Under the pieces are notes generated by a model. It was not told where the DNA came from, ran no database searches, and worked only from the letters and a program-made list of their open reading frames with translations. The translations under genes were made by a program, and so were the position numbers. Of a stretch of DNA of 64,000 bases, positions 26,057 to 38,500 are shown one piece after another. How positions within the stretch are numbered: the first letter of the stretch is position 1; every line of letters begins with the position of its first letter. Location: positions 603,930-667,929 of the forward strand of contig CACVBU010000402.1 of assembly GCA_902728285.1 (NCBI GenBank). The letters are read 5' to 3'. The stretch comes from Clytia hemisphaerica (taxonomy: Eukaryota > Cnidaria > Hydrozoa > Leptothecata > Clytiidae).

Positions 26057-26398
26057 TTTTAATTTGCAACTCGAACTTTTAATTTGCAACTCGCACTTAA
26101 TATGGAACTCGCACCTTCAATTTGCAACTCGCACTTTTAATTTGCAACTCGCGAATTTTGTGTGTTAAGATGCAACTCGTAACTCGCAACTCGCGATTTT
26201 ATTTTGTTAATATGCAACTCGTAACTCGTAAAAAGTAACTCGTAACTCGTGGTTCTAAATGCAACTCGTAACTCGCAACTCGCGATTTTATTTTGTTAAT
26301 ATGCAACTCGTAACTCGTAAAAAGTAACTCGTAACTCGTGGTTCTAAATGCAACTCGTAACTCGCAACTTGTAACTCGTAACTCGCATATGAAAAATC
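26057..26398 (-). mobile_element. GAGTTRC array, inverted copy with 11-bp TSD
   Basis: This 342-bp array is the inverse of the 24217-24545 type, with units CAACTCGCACTTTTAATTTG and then CAACTCGTAACTCG blocks. It is bounded by exact copies of CTCAGACTTGA at 26046-26056 and 26399-26409, so the block appears to have inserted as a unit. A 100-bp part (TTCTAAATG...AAAAAGTAACTCG) is itself duplicated in tandem. It ends about 150 bp before the hnRNP U-like start codon. The class is unknown. Confidence 0.75.
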
Positions 26399-26550
26399 CT
26401 CAGACTTGACATGTTCTAGTGTAGAAGTACTTTTAAGAATACCATGATCCTTTGCGACAAAGACAACGCGCGGAGAAGAAGCTGGAAGCCAATTTCCACT
26501 GAACAAAATCATAGAGCTGGTCAAAGACTGATTCTTTTCAAGCTATAAAA

Positions 26551-29500
26551 ATGGATATCAACATAATCAAAAAGTTGAAAGTTGTCGAGCTCAAAGCTGC
26601 TTTAGGGGAGAGAGGACTTAGCACAAAAGGTAAGAAAGATGACTTGGTAAAACGCTTAGTCGAAGCAATGGAAGCTGATGAAGAGCCTCAACAAGAAGTT
26701 GAAAATGAACCAGAAGTTGCAGAAGAAGCTATGGAAACAGAGGAGAGTTCTCAACAAAGTGATTCTAATAACCAGGAAAGCGAAGATAAAGAAGCTCCTA
26801 CTAGCAGTGAACAAGTAGAACAGGTGAAGGAACCTGAAGTAGAGGCACCAGTTGAAGAGGAATTTGTTCCTTCGTCCACAACTCAAGCTGAGCCAGAGGC
26901 ATCTGCTAATTCAGAAACTGAACCTTCTGAAAGCAATACTGAAGGTAATTATATTTAATTTTTAGAACTCGGATAGTAGGCAAAAATAGATAGATAGGAG
27001 AAGTAGGCAGCTTAATTGAGTAAGTTAAGATTGAGCAAGACCAAGAGAAGGCTAAATCACAAATACTGATCAATTTCACTTATTACAGTCAGGAACAATG
27101 TCTTAGTTAGGACAATGGCCTAACTAGGACAAAGGCCTAAGAAGGACATTTTTGCAAAGCGAATTTATGAGCGAAGCAGTTTTGCTATATTGTGCACGTA
27201 CCAGGACTCTGCCGACGCACCGGACTTGACGAACACCGGACACGCAAAAGTCAGGTGTAAAATGAGAATTTTTTTTACCAGTGGACAATCTCTACACCGG
27301 ACTTAAGAAAGTCGTGTGTCCGGTGTTGGAGAAGGATATTTTTTCCACCGGACAATCAAAACACCGGACATGACCAGTCCGGTGCGTCCGTTGTTTCTTA
27401 ATTTTTTGTTTCATAAATGTCCGGTGTCCAAAATTCCCTTATGCAACACCGGACTGACACCGGACTTATTGCGTCCGGTGTAGCGAAAGGATACTTTTTG
27501 CCACCGGACAAATACACTGGACAGTCCGGTGCGTCGGCAGGGTCCTCACGTACCTTTAACTTCTATCCCAAGCGAAAATTTGCTATAAAATTTGCTATAT
27601 AAATCACATCTTCAAACCAATGATTTTATCAAAATGACCTTGAATGGTTTGGCTTGAAGCCACGAAAACTTTCTCGGTTTGGTAGCTAGGACTGCGAAAA
27701 ATGCCGTTTTAAAATGGTGTACCCTAACAGTGGACAGCAACAAAATTACCGGAAGCCGAAACACGGACTGAATCTGAAGTTGATCAAATTGCCGCGCGGG
27801 CGGCACGCATCTAAGCAATCTAAGCAATCTAAGCAGTAGTTCTTCGGTTTTAAATGTTCATTTTGCTGTTAAATGGAAAAAAATTAGTTTGAAAGTTGAC
27901 AGAAAGGATCTTCATCATCCCTTGAATTTTAACAGCAAAAGTATCAAGTATCAAATAAGGCCAATTAATGAGAGGTTTTTGAAAGTCGCGAGGGCGGGCG
28001 GGAGGAGTGCTCTTTTAGTGAACGAAACTTACCTTGCAAAACCAAGTGGATATTCTATGATAAAGAAGTACGGAGGTAATCAAATTTGTCAAATTTGTCA
28101 AGAAATAAATCAAAACTGCCCAACAAGCCATCTTTGTACATTTTTGTTTTTGTTTTATTTTTATGTTTTGATGATTTCGACAGACGATTTGTGTGATTCG
28201 AATAAAAATGTTCGATCGTTCGACTAATATCGTTCGATTTTATTAAGGCACCATTTACACTAGAATAACTAGAAGGAAAAAAAAAGAGCGATGCGCGGCG
28301 GGCGGGCGGCGGGTGTTGTGCCGCCGTGGATTATGTGGTGTGTTTGGGACATTAAGGCTCTTACGACCCTGTCTCTATAGCGGCTTTATTAGAGGGATTT
28401 TTAGAGTGTCTCTTATTTTGCTAGCAACTTGCAAATTGAGGTGGAGTCTGGATCGCTTCGCAACCCTTATACAATACAGCTAGTTTTATGTCCTAATTAT
28501 GGCCTAAGTAGGACATTTTTTATTTGAACCCCCATTTTAGACATTTTAGAGGAAAATGCGCATGTTAAAAACATAACCAATCGAAAGAGCAAGCTTTAGT
28601 TGGTATATGTTGAAAATTTCTTCAAAATCTGCAGAAGGGTTTTTTCTCTCTCTATGTGTCTTTGAATATACAATTTGTAAAACAGCAGAACAGGAACGGA
28701 ACCTTTACCATCGCCACTTGGTCTACCATTATGAAAATTCCCGATTTTACAAATAAAGGACTGTCTACATCATAAAATTTCGGGTTTTTGTAACATGTAG
28801 ATTTGGCTTTAGGGCTAGGATAAGATATTTCTTGATTCCTTTGACCAAAATATTTGAAGATCACCTAAAACCTTTATTTTTTGGTGCTCTTTCGATTGGC
28901 GATGGTAAGAAAGTGCGCACTTTTCTTGATTTTGAGTTATAGGCAAAAATAGAAAAAATGGCCTAGTGAGGACATCTTTTATTTCCTAGTTAGTACATAT
29001 GTCCACAGTAAGACATGATGTCCTAAGTAAGACATTGTTGCTGACTGTATTAGTAGCATTAGGGTAGGGGTCATCAACAAAAGATTTTTGAATTTGTTAT
29101 CGGCATTTGGCTGTTAAATTTTAAACCCCCCCCCCTTTGCTCTTATTGTTACTTACTTTTGGTTACTTTTGGTTGTCTTCGAGCTTCATGCTCTGGCAAG
29201 AAACTTTCTGCTTCACACCACAATGCTGCATCCATCAAACCTGAATAAGGAAGGATGTCAGCAGCTAAACAGTTTTCATGTCAAGAATGGAGTTAGAGTC
29301 GGCTCTCCTGCACCCTGTGTAACCATGAATCTGTGGCTCGTCTGGGATCGAACTGAGGTGTCTGTCTAGAGAGTTTTTGAACTTTTCGACTGTAACATTC
29401 TTCATATCTCTAATACTCTTGGGCATTGAATTGAATAATTTAGCACCTTGCACAACAAGAGTGCTATCATGTAGTTTTGAACTATGGGTGCGAACACACA

Positions 29501-32500
29501 TCCTTCCCAATCTTGGGAGTTTCCTTGAATTGAAATTTATTGTTGATGTTTGGAACCAGATTTTCAGCTATTTTCCATGTATACAGGATCCGATATCTCT
29601 CCCTTCTTCTTTGAAGTGAGTAAAGTTTTAGCTTTTTCAGACAATCCCAATAGTTTTTTGGAGTGCCAGTTATTCTTTTGAGAAATGATTTTTGGATTTC
29701 TTCTAATCTTTGGGTAGAACTGACAGCACTTGGACTCCATAGGACTGAGCAATATTCAATGACTGGAATAACCAATGATTTGTAAAGAGTAATCATTAGT
29801 TGGGGTAAACGCGAAGAGAAAAGTCCGCAATCCAGGAAATCAAGTTTTTTGCTTTCTCAATGACTGAATTTATTGATGTGTAAAGACAGCATCATCTGAC
29901 ATTAGTACTCCCAGGTCCTTCACAAATTTCTTCCTTTCGATATTTTCTCCTGAAGGGATTTGTAGTGAGTTTGGTTTTTTATTTCTTCATCTGGACCATA
30001 GCGTAGAAGTTCAAACTTTGTGTCGTTTAGTTTCATGTTGTTTTCTTCAGTCCAGTCATAGACTTTTTCTAGTTCTTTTTGAAGAATTTCAACATCCTTT
30101 GTGTTTTTGATTGATTTGGTGGCACGTGTATCATCAGCAAATGATTTCAATACACAGTACAGTACTTTTTCATCAATGTCACCAATCAATATTAGAAATA
30201 TAAGAGGTCCCAATACACTGCCTTTAGGGACTCCTGAAATTACTTTCTGGGCTTTGGACTTGACACCATTTACTATTACTGTTTGATATCTTTCAGTAAG
30301 GAATGATTCAATCCATCTGTGGATTGGTCCGGATATACCCAATTGCTTTAATTTCCCAAGTACAACTGCATGATCGACTTTGTCGAAAGCCTTTGAGAAA
30401 TCAAGGTAAACAACATCTGCATTCAAACCCTCATCTAATATGTCAAGAATGAGGTCGTGTTGCTCGAGAAGCTGACTAAGGCAGGATCTCCCACTTCTGA
30501 AACCATGTTGGTTTGGATTGAAAAGGTCGTTGTTGTTCATGTGATTTACAATATGATTTCTCAATATTTTCTCGAAAATTTTTATCACATGCGAGGTGAG
30601 TGCAACAGGTCTGTAGTTGGCAGCCAGAGATCTGCTTCCTCCTTTGTGAATTGGTGTTATGGTGCATTTTTTTCAGTTCAGTTGGAACAAGACCTATTTC
30701 TAGGCTTTTTCTTCCAGAGTAAACACAGTGGAACGGATAACTCATCTTTGCATTTTTTGAGAAACATAGCTGGAAATCCATCAGGTCCTGCAGAAGATGA
30801 TGGAGACAGCTCATTTATTGCTTTAACGATGGAGTCTTCTGTTATGTTAATCTCATCAATCTTGACGTTTGTTTTGTCTTGGTTAGGTTGTGGTTGTGGT
30901 TGCTTTGGTTTACTGAACACTTTAGCATATTGGTCGGCTAAGAGATCAGCCATTTCTTTGCTTCTTTGTGTAAGTTCTTCATTGCAATTCAATAGGGGTC
31001 CGATATTAGACCGAATTTTCGATTTCTTTTTTGCATAGGTAAAGAAATATTTTGAATTCTTTTTAATTGAGTCAATCACTTTGCTTTCCCACGTGACGCT
31101 TTGACTCATTAAAAGATTTTTGAAGTTTTTTTCTCAATTTGTAAAAGTTCATCTTTTATCTTGTCTTTCTTGGATTTGGAGTTGGTGTGTAAAGTTTTTT
31201 GTAATTTTTCTTCTTCTTTTTGTAGAGAGTGACGGTATCTCTCAGCTTTTGATTTCGTTTTTGATGTGGTCTTGGCCTTCACGGGAACTCTGCTTTCGCA
31301 TATTCTGTAGCATATGTTGTTGAAGGTTTCCAAAATAACATCTGGGTCTTCAGTATCGAACTCACTTGGCCAGTTGACATATTTGAGATCATCTTTAATA
31401 GTTTCCCAATCAATGTCATCAGCAAAATAATTCAGTGTGTTGAATTTTGTGCGTGGCTCTTGTTGATCGTCGTCCAGAAAGGAGTTTTGAACTTTCAGAG
31501 TTGTTGATACAAGTACAATTTCGTGATGTGATGTGCTTTGCAATACAGGTACTGTTGTGTAGCTGTGTATTATTTGTTCGTTGTTAGTGAAAACAAGGTC
31601 TATAATGTATTTCCGTCCTTGTGTGTTGGCAAATCGATATATTGTGACATGAAGAATTCGTTGCAAAACTGATTCAAAGAGTTTAGAATAAGACGGTCGT
31701 TGATAGTACATCCTGATTTTGGAAGGCCCTCAGGCCAAGTTGCTTTTGGAAGGTTGAAATCACCTCCAAAAATGATATTTGGTACGGTTTCTAACTTTGA
31801 AAGTGCATTTTTTACACCATTGATAGGAATGATAAAATCATTTGCGGTTGAAGGATTACCATTTGCTTTGTCGTCAGGTTGTCGGTAGACTACCAGGATA
31901 GCCAGATTTTCGATGCTTGAGTATAGGCAAAGAAGTTGTACACTGGGCGAGGAGTGAGAATAGATTTTTTCGCATGAAGCTGCAATATCATCCCTGACAT
32001 AAAAAACAAACTCCACCAGTAAATCTGCCTCTAGATTTCTTCTTTCTTGTTGAATCACATCGGAAGGGAGCGAAACCTTCTACTTTAAGTTCTGCGTCTT
32101 TATGGTTATATAACCAAGTTTCTGACAATCCAACAAAAAGTTGGTTTTCATTACAAACATTATCTTTAATAAAGGGAACTTTGCTGGGTACTGTTTGTGG
32201 ACAAAGCCCTTGTATGTTAAAAAATGCAAAGCTATTCACTACTGGAATGTTTGCATTGGGTTGAATGGTAGTTGAGGGATTTGGAATGGTGGTCTGAGCG
32301 GTAGTCCTTGTGGGGGTATCAGATGAGTCTGTTGTGGAGGTATTTGGTGAGTCTGTTGTTGAGGTAATTGATGAGTCTGTTGTAGGTTTTGTACTTGAAA
32401 TTGAATGTCTTGGATTTTCTGTCCCAGTGTTTCCAGAATTTCTTCCTTCAACAGACGAATCATATCTAAAAAATGACCAGGCTCTTGTTTGTTATTGTTT

Positions 32501-35500
32501 GATTGTTTGTTATTGTGCGCTACACTACTTTTCACAGTTGGAGGTTGTCTTTTTGTTCCTTTTACATGAGCAAAACGACAGGATTCTGAAAAGCATTCTC
32601 CTTTCCGAAGGGAATCTAAACACATTTTTGGATGAAAGTCCTTGCATTTAGTTCCAAGGTTACATCCTCTTGGTTGCCTTGTTCCATGTTGTGTGAACTT
32701 GCGACACATTTTAGGGTGAGTGTAGTTGCATTCCTTTCCTTTTAGGCCATGCTTGCATGTTCCACTTTTGTAAAATTTGCAGATTTGGGATTTCTTTTCA
32801 TTATCTTTGATTTCGCCTCTTCTTGTTTTGTTGGTTTCGTCATCTTCACTTTGTTTACCAGCAGAGAAATTATAATCAGATGACTGGTCAATGTCGACAA
32901 CATCAACATCAGTTGTTGAATCGGTTGTGACTGTAAGGGTTGTATCCTGAGCTTCAGTATTTATTGGATGATGGTTGTTCTGAGTTTGGGATGTACTTTT
33001 TGTACGTTTTTTACGCTTACTATTCCCTTCTTCATCACTTGGAATGGTAGTAACTTTACAGGGATCGCAAATGTAAAACATTCCTGGTAGATTTAGAGGG
33101 TTGACCAAGGTTTTGAAGACATCCGCATCTACAGGTTGGTTGAAATCGTTTGTAGCAATTGATGCAAGATTTAACCAACAAGGTTTGTGGACCCCTTGGC
33201 CACAAATGGCACATTCGAGAATCGGACAGTCATGAAGGCTGATACGATACCTTCTTTTGCAAACTGAACAATTGTCTGGAAGAAGGTTTTGGATTTTACA
33301 GGTTATCAGGTGTGATAACGCCTTCTTTGTTTTATCCTCGAAATGCTGTATTTTTTAAAAAATTCTGCAGTCTCTTTCAGCAATTCAACCTTCTCTTTGT
33401 ATATGTCCTTTTCAATCTGTGCTACACTTTTGCCAAATTGATACTTTCGCACACAAGATTTCACTGCTTTAGATGAAGTATTCAGACATAATTCAGCAAT
33501 TAAGTCTTCTATTTCTGACTGATTTTCTTCAACTTGAGATAGCTTTTCTGTTTCGCTAACACTTTCAGGGGTGTTTCTCCGTCATGGTGCGAGTGCAGGA
33601 GAACCAAAACAGTAAAGTAATAAGAAAAAGGTACTTCCTTTCAATGAAAGATTGAAGTGTCTTGAGAAGTGAAACAATCGATAAATAAAGGATCGGTACC
33701 TGCTCAGCTACACATGGGAACCCAGGTGTTCTCTTGTCATGTGTAGCTGATCCTAGGTCAAATGCTGTGAATATCAATCCTTCTTTGTCAGAATGAGAAG
33801 ATGTGACAAACTTTCCACAGTGACAAAAAACCAACCAGTTTCCCAACAAGTTCCGTTACGGCCACTTGAAACAAGCGGGTAGCACTGGTATTTTAAAACA
33901 CAAGGTTTCACGGATTTTACAGTGTTCACCGTTTTTGTCTTCTTTATCTTGTCATTTTATTTTTCTCATTTGTTTGTATCTAAAAATACGGCTCCACCAG
34001 GTTCCCCATGGTTTTGCCTTATTCACTAATTCTTAATGGAGTGAATTTTTTTATCTGTCCAAAATTCAAATTTCAAAATTCAAAACAAAGTCTTACCCTA
34101 AATTTCTTTTTTCACCCCGCCATCTTTTTCATCTGATCTCACGATAAGGGCGGCGAAGGTATTAGTTTACCGTTACAATGAATTCAAAATTTGATGCAGC
34201 AAAATTTCATTATTCATTAATTTACCATAAACTCTCCCACGCGAACGATCGAACGTAAACAGTGCGCTCTCGTATCCTATGTTTCACATTGGGCGTGCAA
34301 GTGGCGATGATACAAAGCGTGTGGATGAAATCAGTTGCGTGAAGGCTTCGGGGACAATGTGTATGCAGAGACAAGTCATGTATTGATGTTTTTCATATTT
34401 GGACTGAAAAAAAAAAAAGAAATAATGAAAAATTTTAAGCGGTAGCTCAAACACAAGTAGGCGGGTAACGGTAAACTAATACCGACTTCCCTTTGCTTTA
34501 CTGCATGTCACCGTTTGAATTTTGTCTATTTGACCCACATTGAGTTTTTTTTTTAATACCCGCATTGATGTCGAAATCCTAAACAAAATTTAAAATGGCG
34601 CAATGCAGTCGCAACATTTTGAAAGGAAAAACTAAAGAAATTAGCACACGGACCAATAAAAGGCAAGTATTTTAGTAATGCTACTTCCAAATTGTTCATT
34701 AAAAAGTTCTGAATTTGTTTTAGAAGGCCAAATGTCGATAAAGAAAATCTTTTGTCAATGACCCTTGATGTCATTTTCACATCAGCCATTTTTCTAAGAA
34801 CGATTGAAAGGTATGTAGAGTCCAATTTAGTCATAACTTTTGGGCTATGTCCAGTAGCAGTAGCAGTGGATTGCTTAATGTTTTAAGCTTAGTTGTGGGC
34901 GTGGATTTTGTATATTTATAGAATTGAAATTGGGACAGATTGAGAGAGAATTTACATGATTCAAAAATGTGTGTGAGGATTGGTTCATTTGCTGAGAGTT
35001 GGCAAAATAAAGAAGTATCCTGAAACATAATTATCGTAAGTTGGTCTAATGTCGATATCCCTCTTCTAATTTTGACACCCTTTAAAGGTAGGAAAATAAT
35101 AGGAAGGTCGGAATCGCTGATAGACTCAAGATTTTTTCCTCTCTAATCGCTAAACAAAGAAAATTAGTTTCAATCAGTGATTCTGACCTTCCTATTCTTT
35201 CTATCTCTAAAGAAGTATGTCAAAATTAGAAGAGGGATGTCAATATTAGACCAACTTACAGTAATTTAGACAGAGAAGCCATAGTTAAAGTCAGTTGTCT
35301 AAACTAGAGTTGACTAAAAGACTTCCACACCTTCATGCCATTAATTTTTCTGACTTTAATTTTTGCGAGGGTATTTGTGCACCCTGAAATTTCGTTATCA
35401 AGAGATACATACAAAGTACTTACGTTTTCTAAGTTTTGAAAACAAAAGTGCTTCATATCTCCAGATAACGAAATTTTCAGACCATGGTTCTAAAATTTTT

Positions 35501-38500
35501 CTTAATCAGCATAAAATTTGTGATCGATTGGTATTATGTCTATGTATGTCTATGTATGTCAAGCAAGAGGGCTAAAAAGGGTTGAAAATCTATAATCCGC
35601 CATTATGGAAATTTGTGCCGGATCCAAATAACGCCACACACGTTTTCTGACTCTTCAAGGACTATACTTTCATGATCAAAAGAAAAAATGATTATACGCC
35701 GATGTGCATATGAGACCTAACTCAGCCCCTAGAGCATAGGCCTTTTTCCTGCACATTTTATTTTTGTCTCTGATTTCTGCTAGAAAGTAAAAGGTATGTA
35801 AAAATTAACGGGATGGAGGTACATAAACTTAATTGATAGAGGAAAGAGCAGGGCAGTGTCGGCAGGAAGCCAAAAAGGGTACTTTTTGCAATGTTTTCTC
35901 CAAAAAAAGGCTGTATTGGCACAATTTTAGTGATTTTAAGAGGGGCAGTGTCCAATAAACAAATACTTAAAAGACATAAAAAATTGTCTGTTATCTTCTT
36001 TTTAAAACAAAAAATATTTCAAGTTGTAATTGAAAATTTTCATCCAAATCATTGAGTGTTGCTGGAAAGAGTCAAAAGCTAAAATTAAAAAAGAATTTTT
36101 CAATTGCCACACTGAAAGATGTTTTTCTTTTTCAACAGTTTTATCAAATGAGTTTTGAAGTGTAGTAGAATTTAAACTGGTGTATAATCTAGAATGGAAT
36201 AGAGTGTTACACAATTTGAAGATTTTCTGTTAAATTTTGGTTTATTTTGAGCTTAGTAGTTTTTTTAACTTACTTTTCAGTTAATTCAGTTCTGATTAGC
36301 CATTTTTTTATAACAGCAGGCTTGGAATTTAGAAAAAACTCAACAGGAACATTTTAATTTTTGGTTATCATTTTTTGGATAACCAAATAATCCATCACTT
36401 TGCAGTCTGTCAAATATCACTGCAAACTTCCCCTTAAACAGTGAACTAGTGACTCGGAGGTTGCCATTTTGAAAAAAAGCTCTAATTTTCCAAATAAATA
36501 ACAAAAAGACTACCGAGTTTAAAAAACTAATTAAAAATATGAACCCAACATGTAAAACAGAAATACAATACCCCTTTTTAAGAAACACCATGTGCCACAA
36601 CCATTTTTATCTGAATAGAATCTGGCAGTCTTTTCTGTTCCACCTAAAAGCAATACACAATTTTTGATCTTGTTAGGCAAAACATGCTGTATTCTATGTC
36701 TTAACGTTATGCCAGTTAGGATGTCATGTCAAATAATCAAAAACTCCAGGATCAAAACAATGATATGAAAAAAAAGAACATTCTAAGTGAGATTCAGGTT
36801 GTTAGGTGACAACACTACCAGTAACTGTAAAATTAGACATTGTTTATAACTATTATTATATATCCACACAGTATTTACCTACTAAAAAGTCAAAAATTGA
36901 GTACTTTGACCTCTCCTTTTAGGAAACCTTATGTTATATAAGAGATGTTTTATTTATTTGGTTTGGAAATCTTTTTGAAAAGAATCAAGGCTTTACAGGA
37001 AACTTCCTTAGATAATGATATAACTTGGGCTGCCGGGGTTTCCCCTTTTTCTAAGGGAAAGAAACAGATGATATTATTTAGCGAGAACAGAACAACAACT
37101 CAGTCTTTATTCTTGTTCACACCATTTTACATACAAAAAAGGAGCTGTGAACAACGTACATTAATATGCGTATATTTATTTTCTTGCAGCCCCTTCCCTC
37201 TCCTTGTACACAAGGATGTTTTTGATAAGCAACCCCTTAATAATGGGTAATAACTGTAACCGTTAAACCACAGAATAGTTCCTGCTGTAGTGAGACCCAT
37301 TTTCCAGAATAAACCCTTTATGCACCTTTTTTAAATAAACAGCTCATGATATAAGACAGTGCTTTTTTGTCTGTAGACACATAGGAAACATCTAGATAGC
37401 TAGATGTTTGTCCTAATGATAACCTTTTGATATGATAGGAAATTAACATTAATATTTTTTCTTCTTTTCTAGATTTTTCATTTAAATTTTATTGTTTGTA
37501 ATTGTAAGAACAATTAATTATTATATGCTTTTTATGATTTTTTTTATCAATCAAGTATATATCTTTTCCAGGTATCTCAAGAATACATCTTGTAGTGGAG
37601 TCTACTAACATAATAATTCTAGGGACAGGGTACTAAGCAAGTGAGGGGTCTGAGGCCAAAATTTAGCAAATTTGTTGGATCATTAGCTGCTCTGATAGAG
37701 GCTCTATATAATTATAACCTAGCCCTTACTTTCTGATTTTTCCAGTCATATGTAGTTCTCAAACTTGGTGTCTGCATTATTCTGAAAAATTCAAAAAGAA
37801 ATGTAACAAAATTTCTATAGAGAAGGGGTGGTTCCCGAGAAAAGGGGGAGAAACACCTAGGGTAGGGACAGTTTTTCTTTGGACTAGGGGAATAGTGACC
37901 TACTTTCAAACTATGACACTTTCTTTTCATTGTTCTGCCGTTTTACAGCCAAAGGAGGTAAGTTACAAATTTTCAAAAAAAATTTTTATTTCACAAAACC
38001 ACATTTTTTCAAGTGCTCTTTCCAGCTACAGACTAGCCTGGGAATCCATGCTATGATTTCTTCTTTGATAAATTGATGGCGAAATGTATAGCATGGTACG
38101 GGCTGAGAGTTTGAATTTCTCAGATCCTAATAACGGTTGAAAACATAGCCAATCAAATTTTGTTATTCTTTTACTGGTCACACTTTCTTAGAGAAAGCGC
38201 AATTTCCGAAATTTGGTTTTTATTTTAGTAAGTGAGGACAGCCCTAAATTCGAATTTCCCACTGTAAAAAATGTGAGTCCAATATTGGACTCACAGCTCG
38301 AACCCGTCTTGTGTACATCAAATTATAAAAAAAAACACGACGGGTCTCCTGTCTAGCTACAGACATATTGATAAAAAATTTTCATTGAAAAGTGCTGATT
38401 TTAACATGGTAACATATTTAGAAGAATAGATGTATGATGATGATTAAAATAATATTTGATGATGTAAAAGGATGTATTAGTTCCGCTGCTGAGGTCGAAA

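Larger units (their letters stand above)
23971..26550. promoter_or_regulatory. Head-to-head spacer of the kinase and hnRNP U-like genes
   Basis: The two start codons (23970 minus, 26551 plus) face away from each other, so both promoters must lie in these 2.6 kb. No TATA box can be assigned with confidence. Most of the spacer is two inverted GAGTTRC arrays (24217-24545, 26057-26398) around 1.5 kb of AT-rich, non-coding sequence. That middle part includes a C-run at about 25489-25502. Only about 245 bp on the kinase side and 150 bp on the hnRNP U side are free of the repeat. Confidence 0.5.
29140..33590 (-). mobile_element. Decayed LINE (CR1/jockey-type non-LTR retrotransposon)
   Basis: On the minus strand an ORF1 (near 33585 to 32239) is followed by an ORF2 with AP endonuclease and reverse transcriptase (32239 to 29265). 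The 3' end at about 29143-29175 is a short repeat of CCAAAAGTAA, as in CR1-like tails. The 5' end is not defined and could extend to about 33.9 kb. Several frameshifts break both frames, so the copy is dead. It lies antisense inside hnRNP U intron 1. Confidence 0.9.

Noticed and set aside
24217-26398. One single 2.2-kb foldback transposon with the two arrays as its ends
   Set aside because: The right array alone is bounded by an exact 11-bp duplication, and no matching duplication spans the whole unit, so two separate array insertions fit better.
27889-28227. 112-codon frame inside the Tc1-like element
   Set aside because: It opens with TTG, shows no transposase motif (DDE/D blocks or helix-turn-helix), and is interrupted by low-complexity text.
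36945-37250. 101-codon plus-strand frame in hnRNP U intron 1
   Set aside because: No domain, low-complexity hydrophobic stretches, and no splice sites giving a phase that fits exons 1 and 2.
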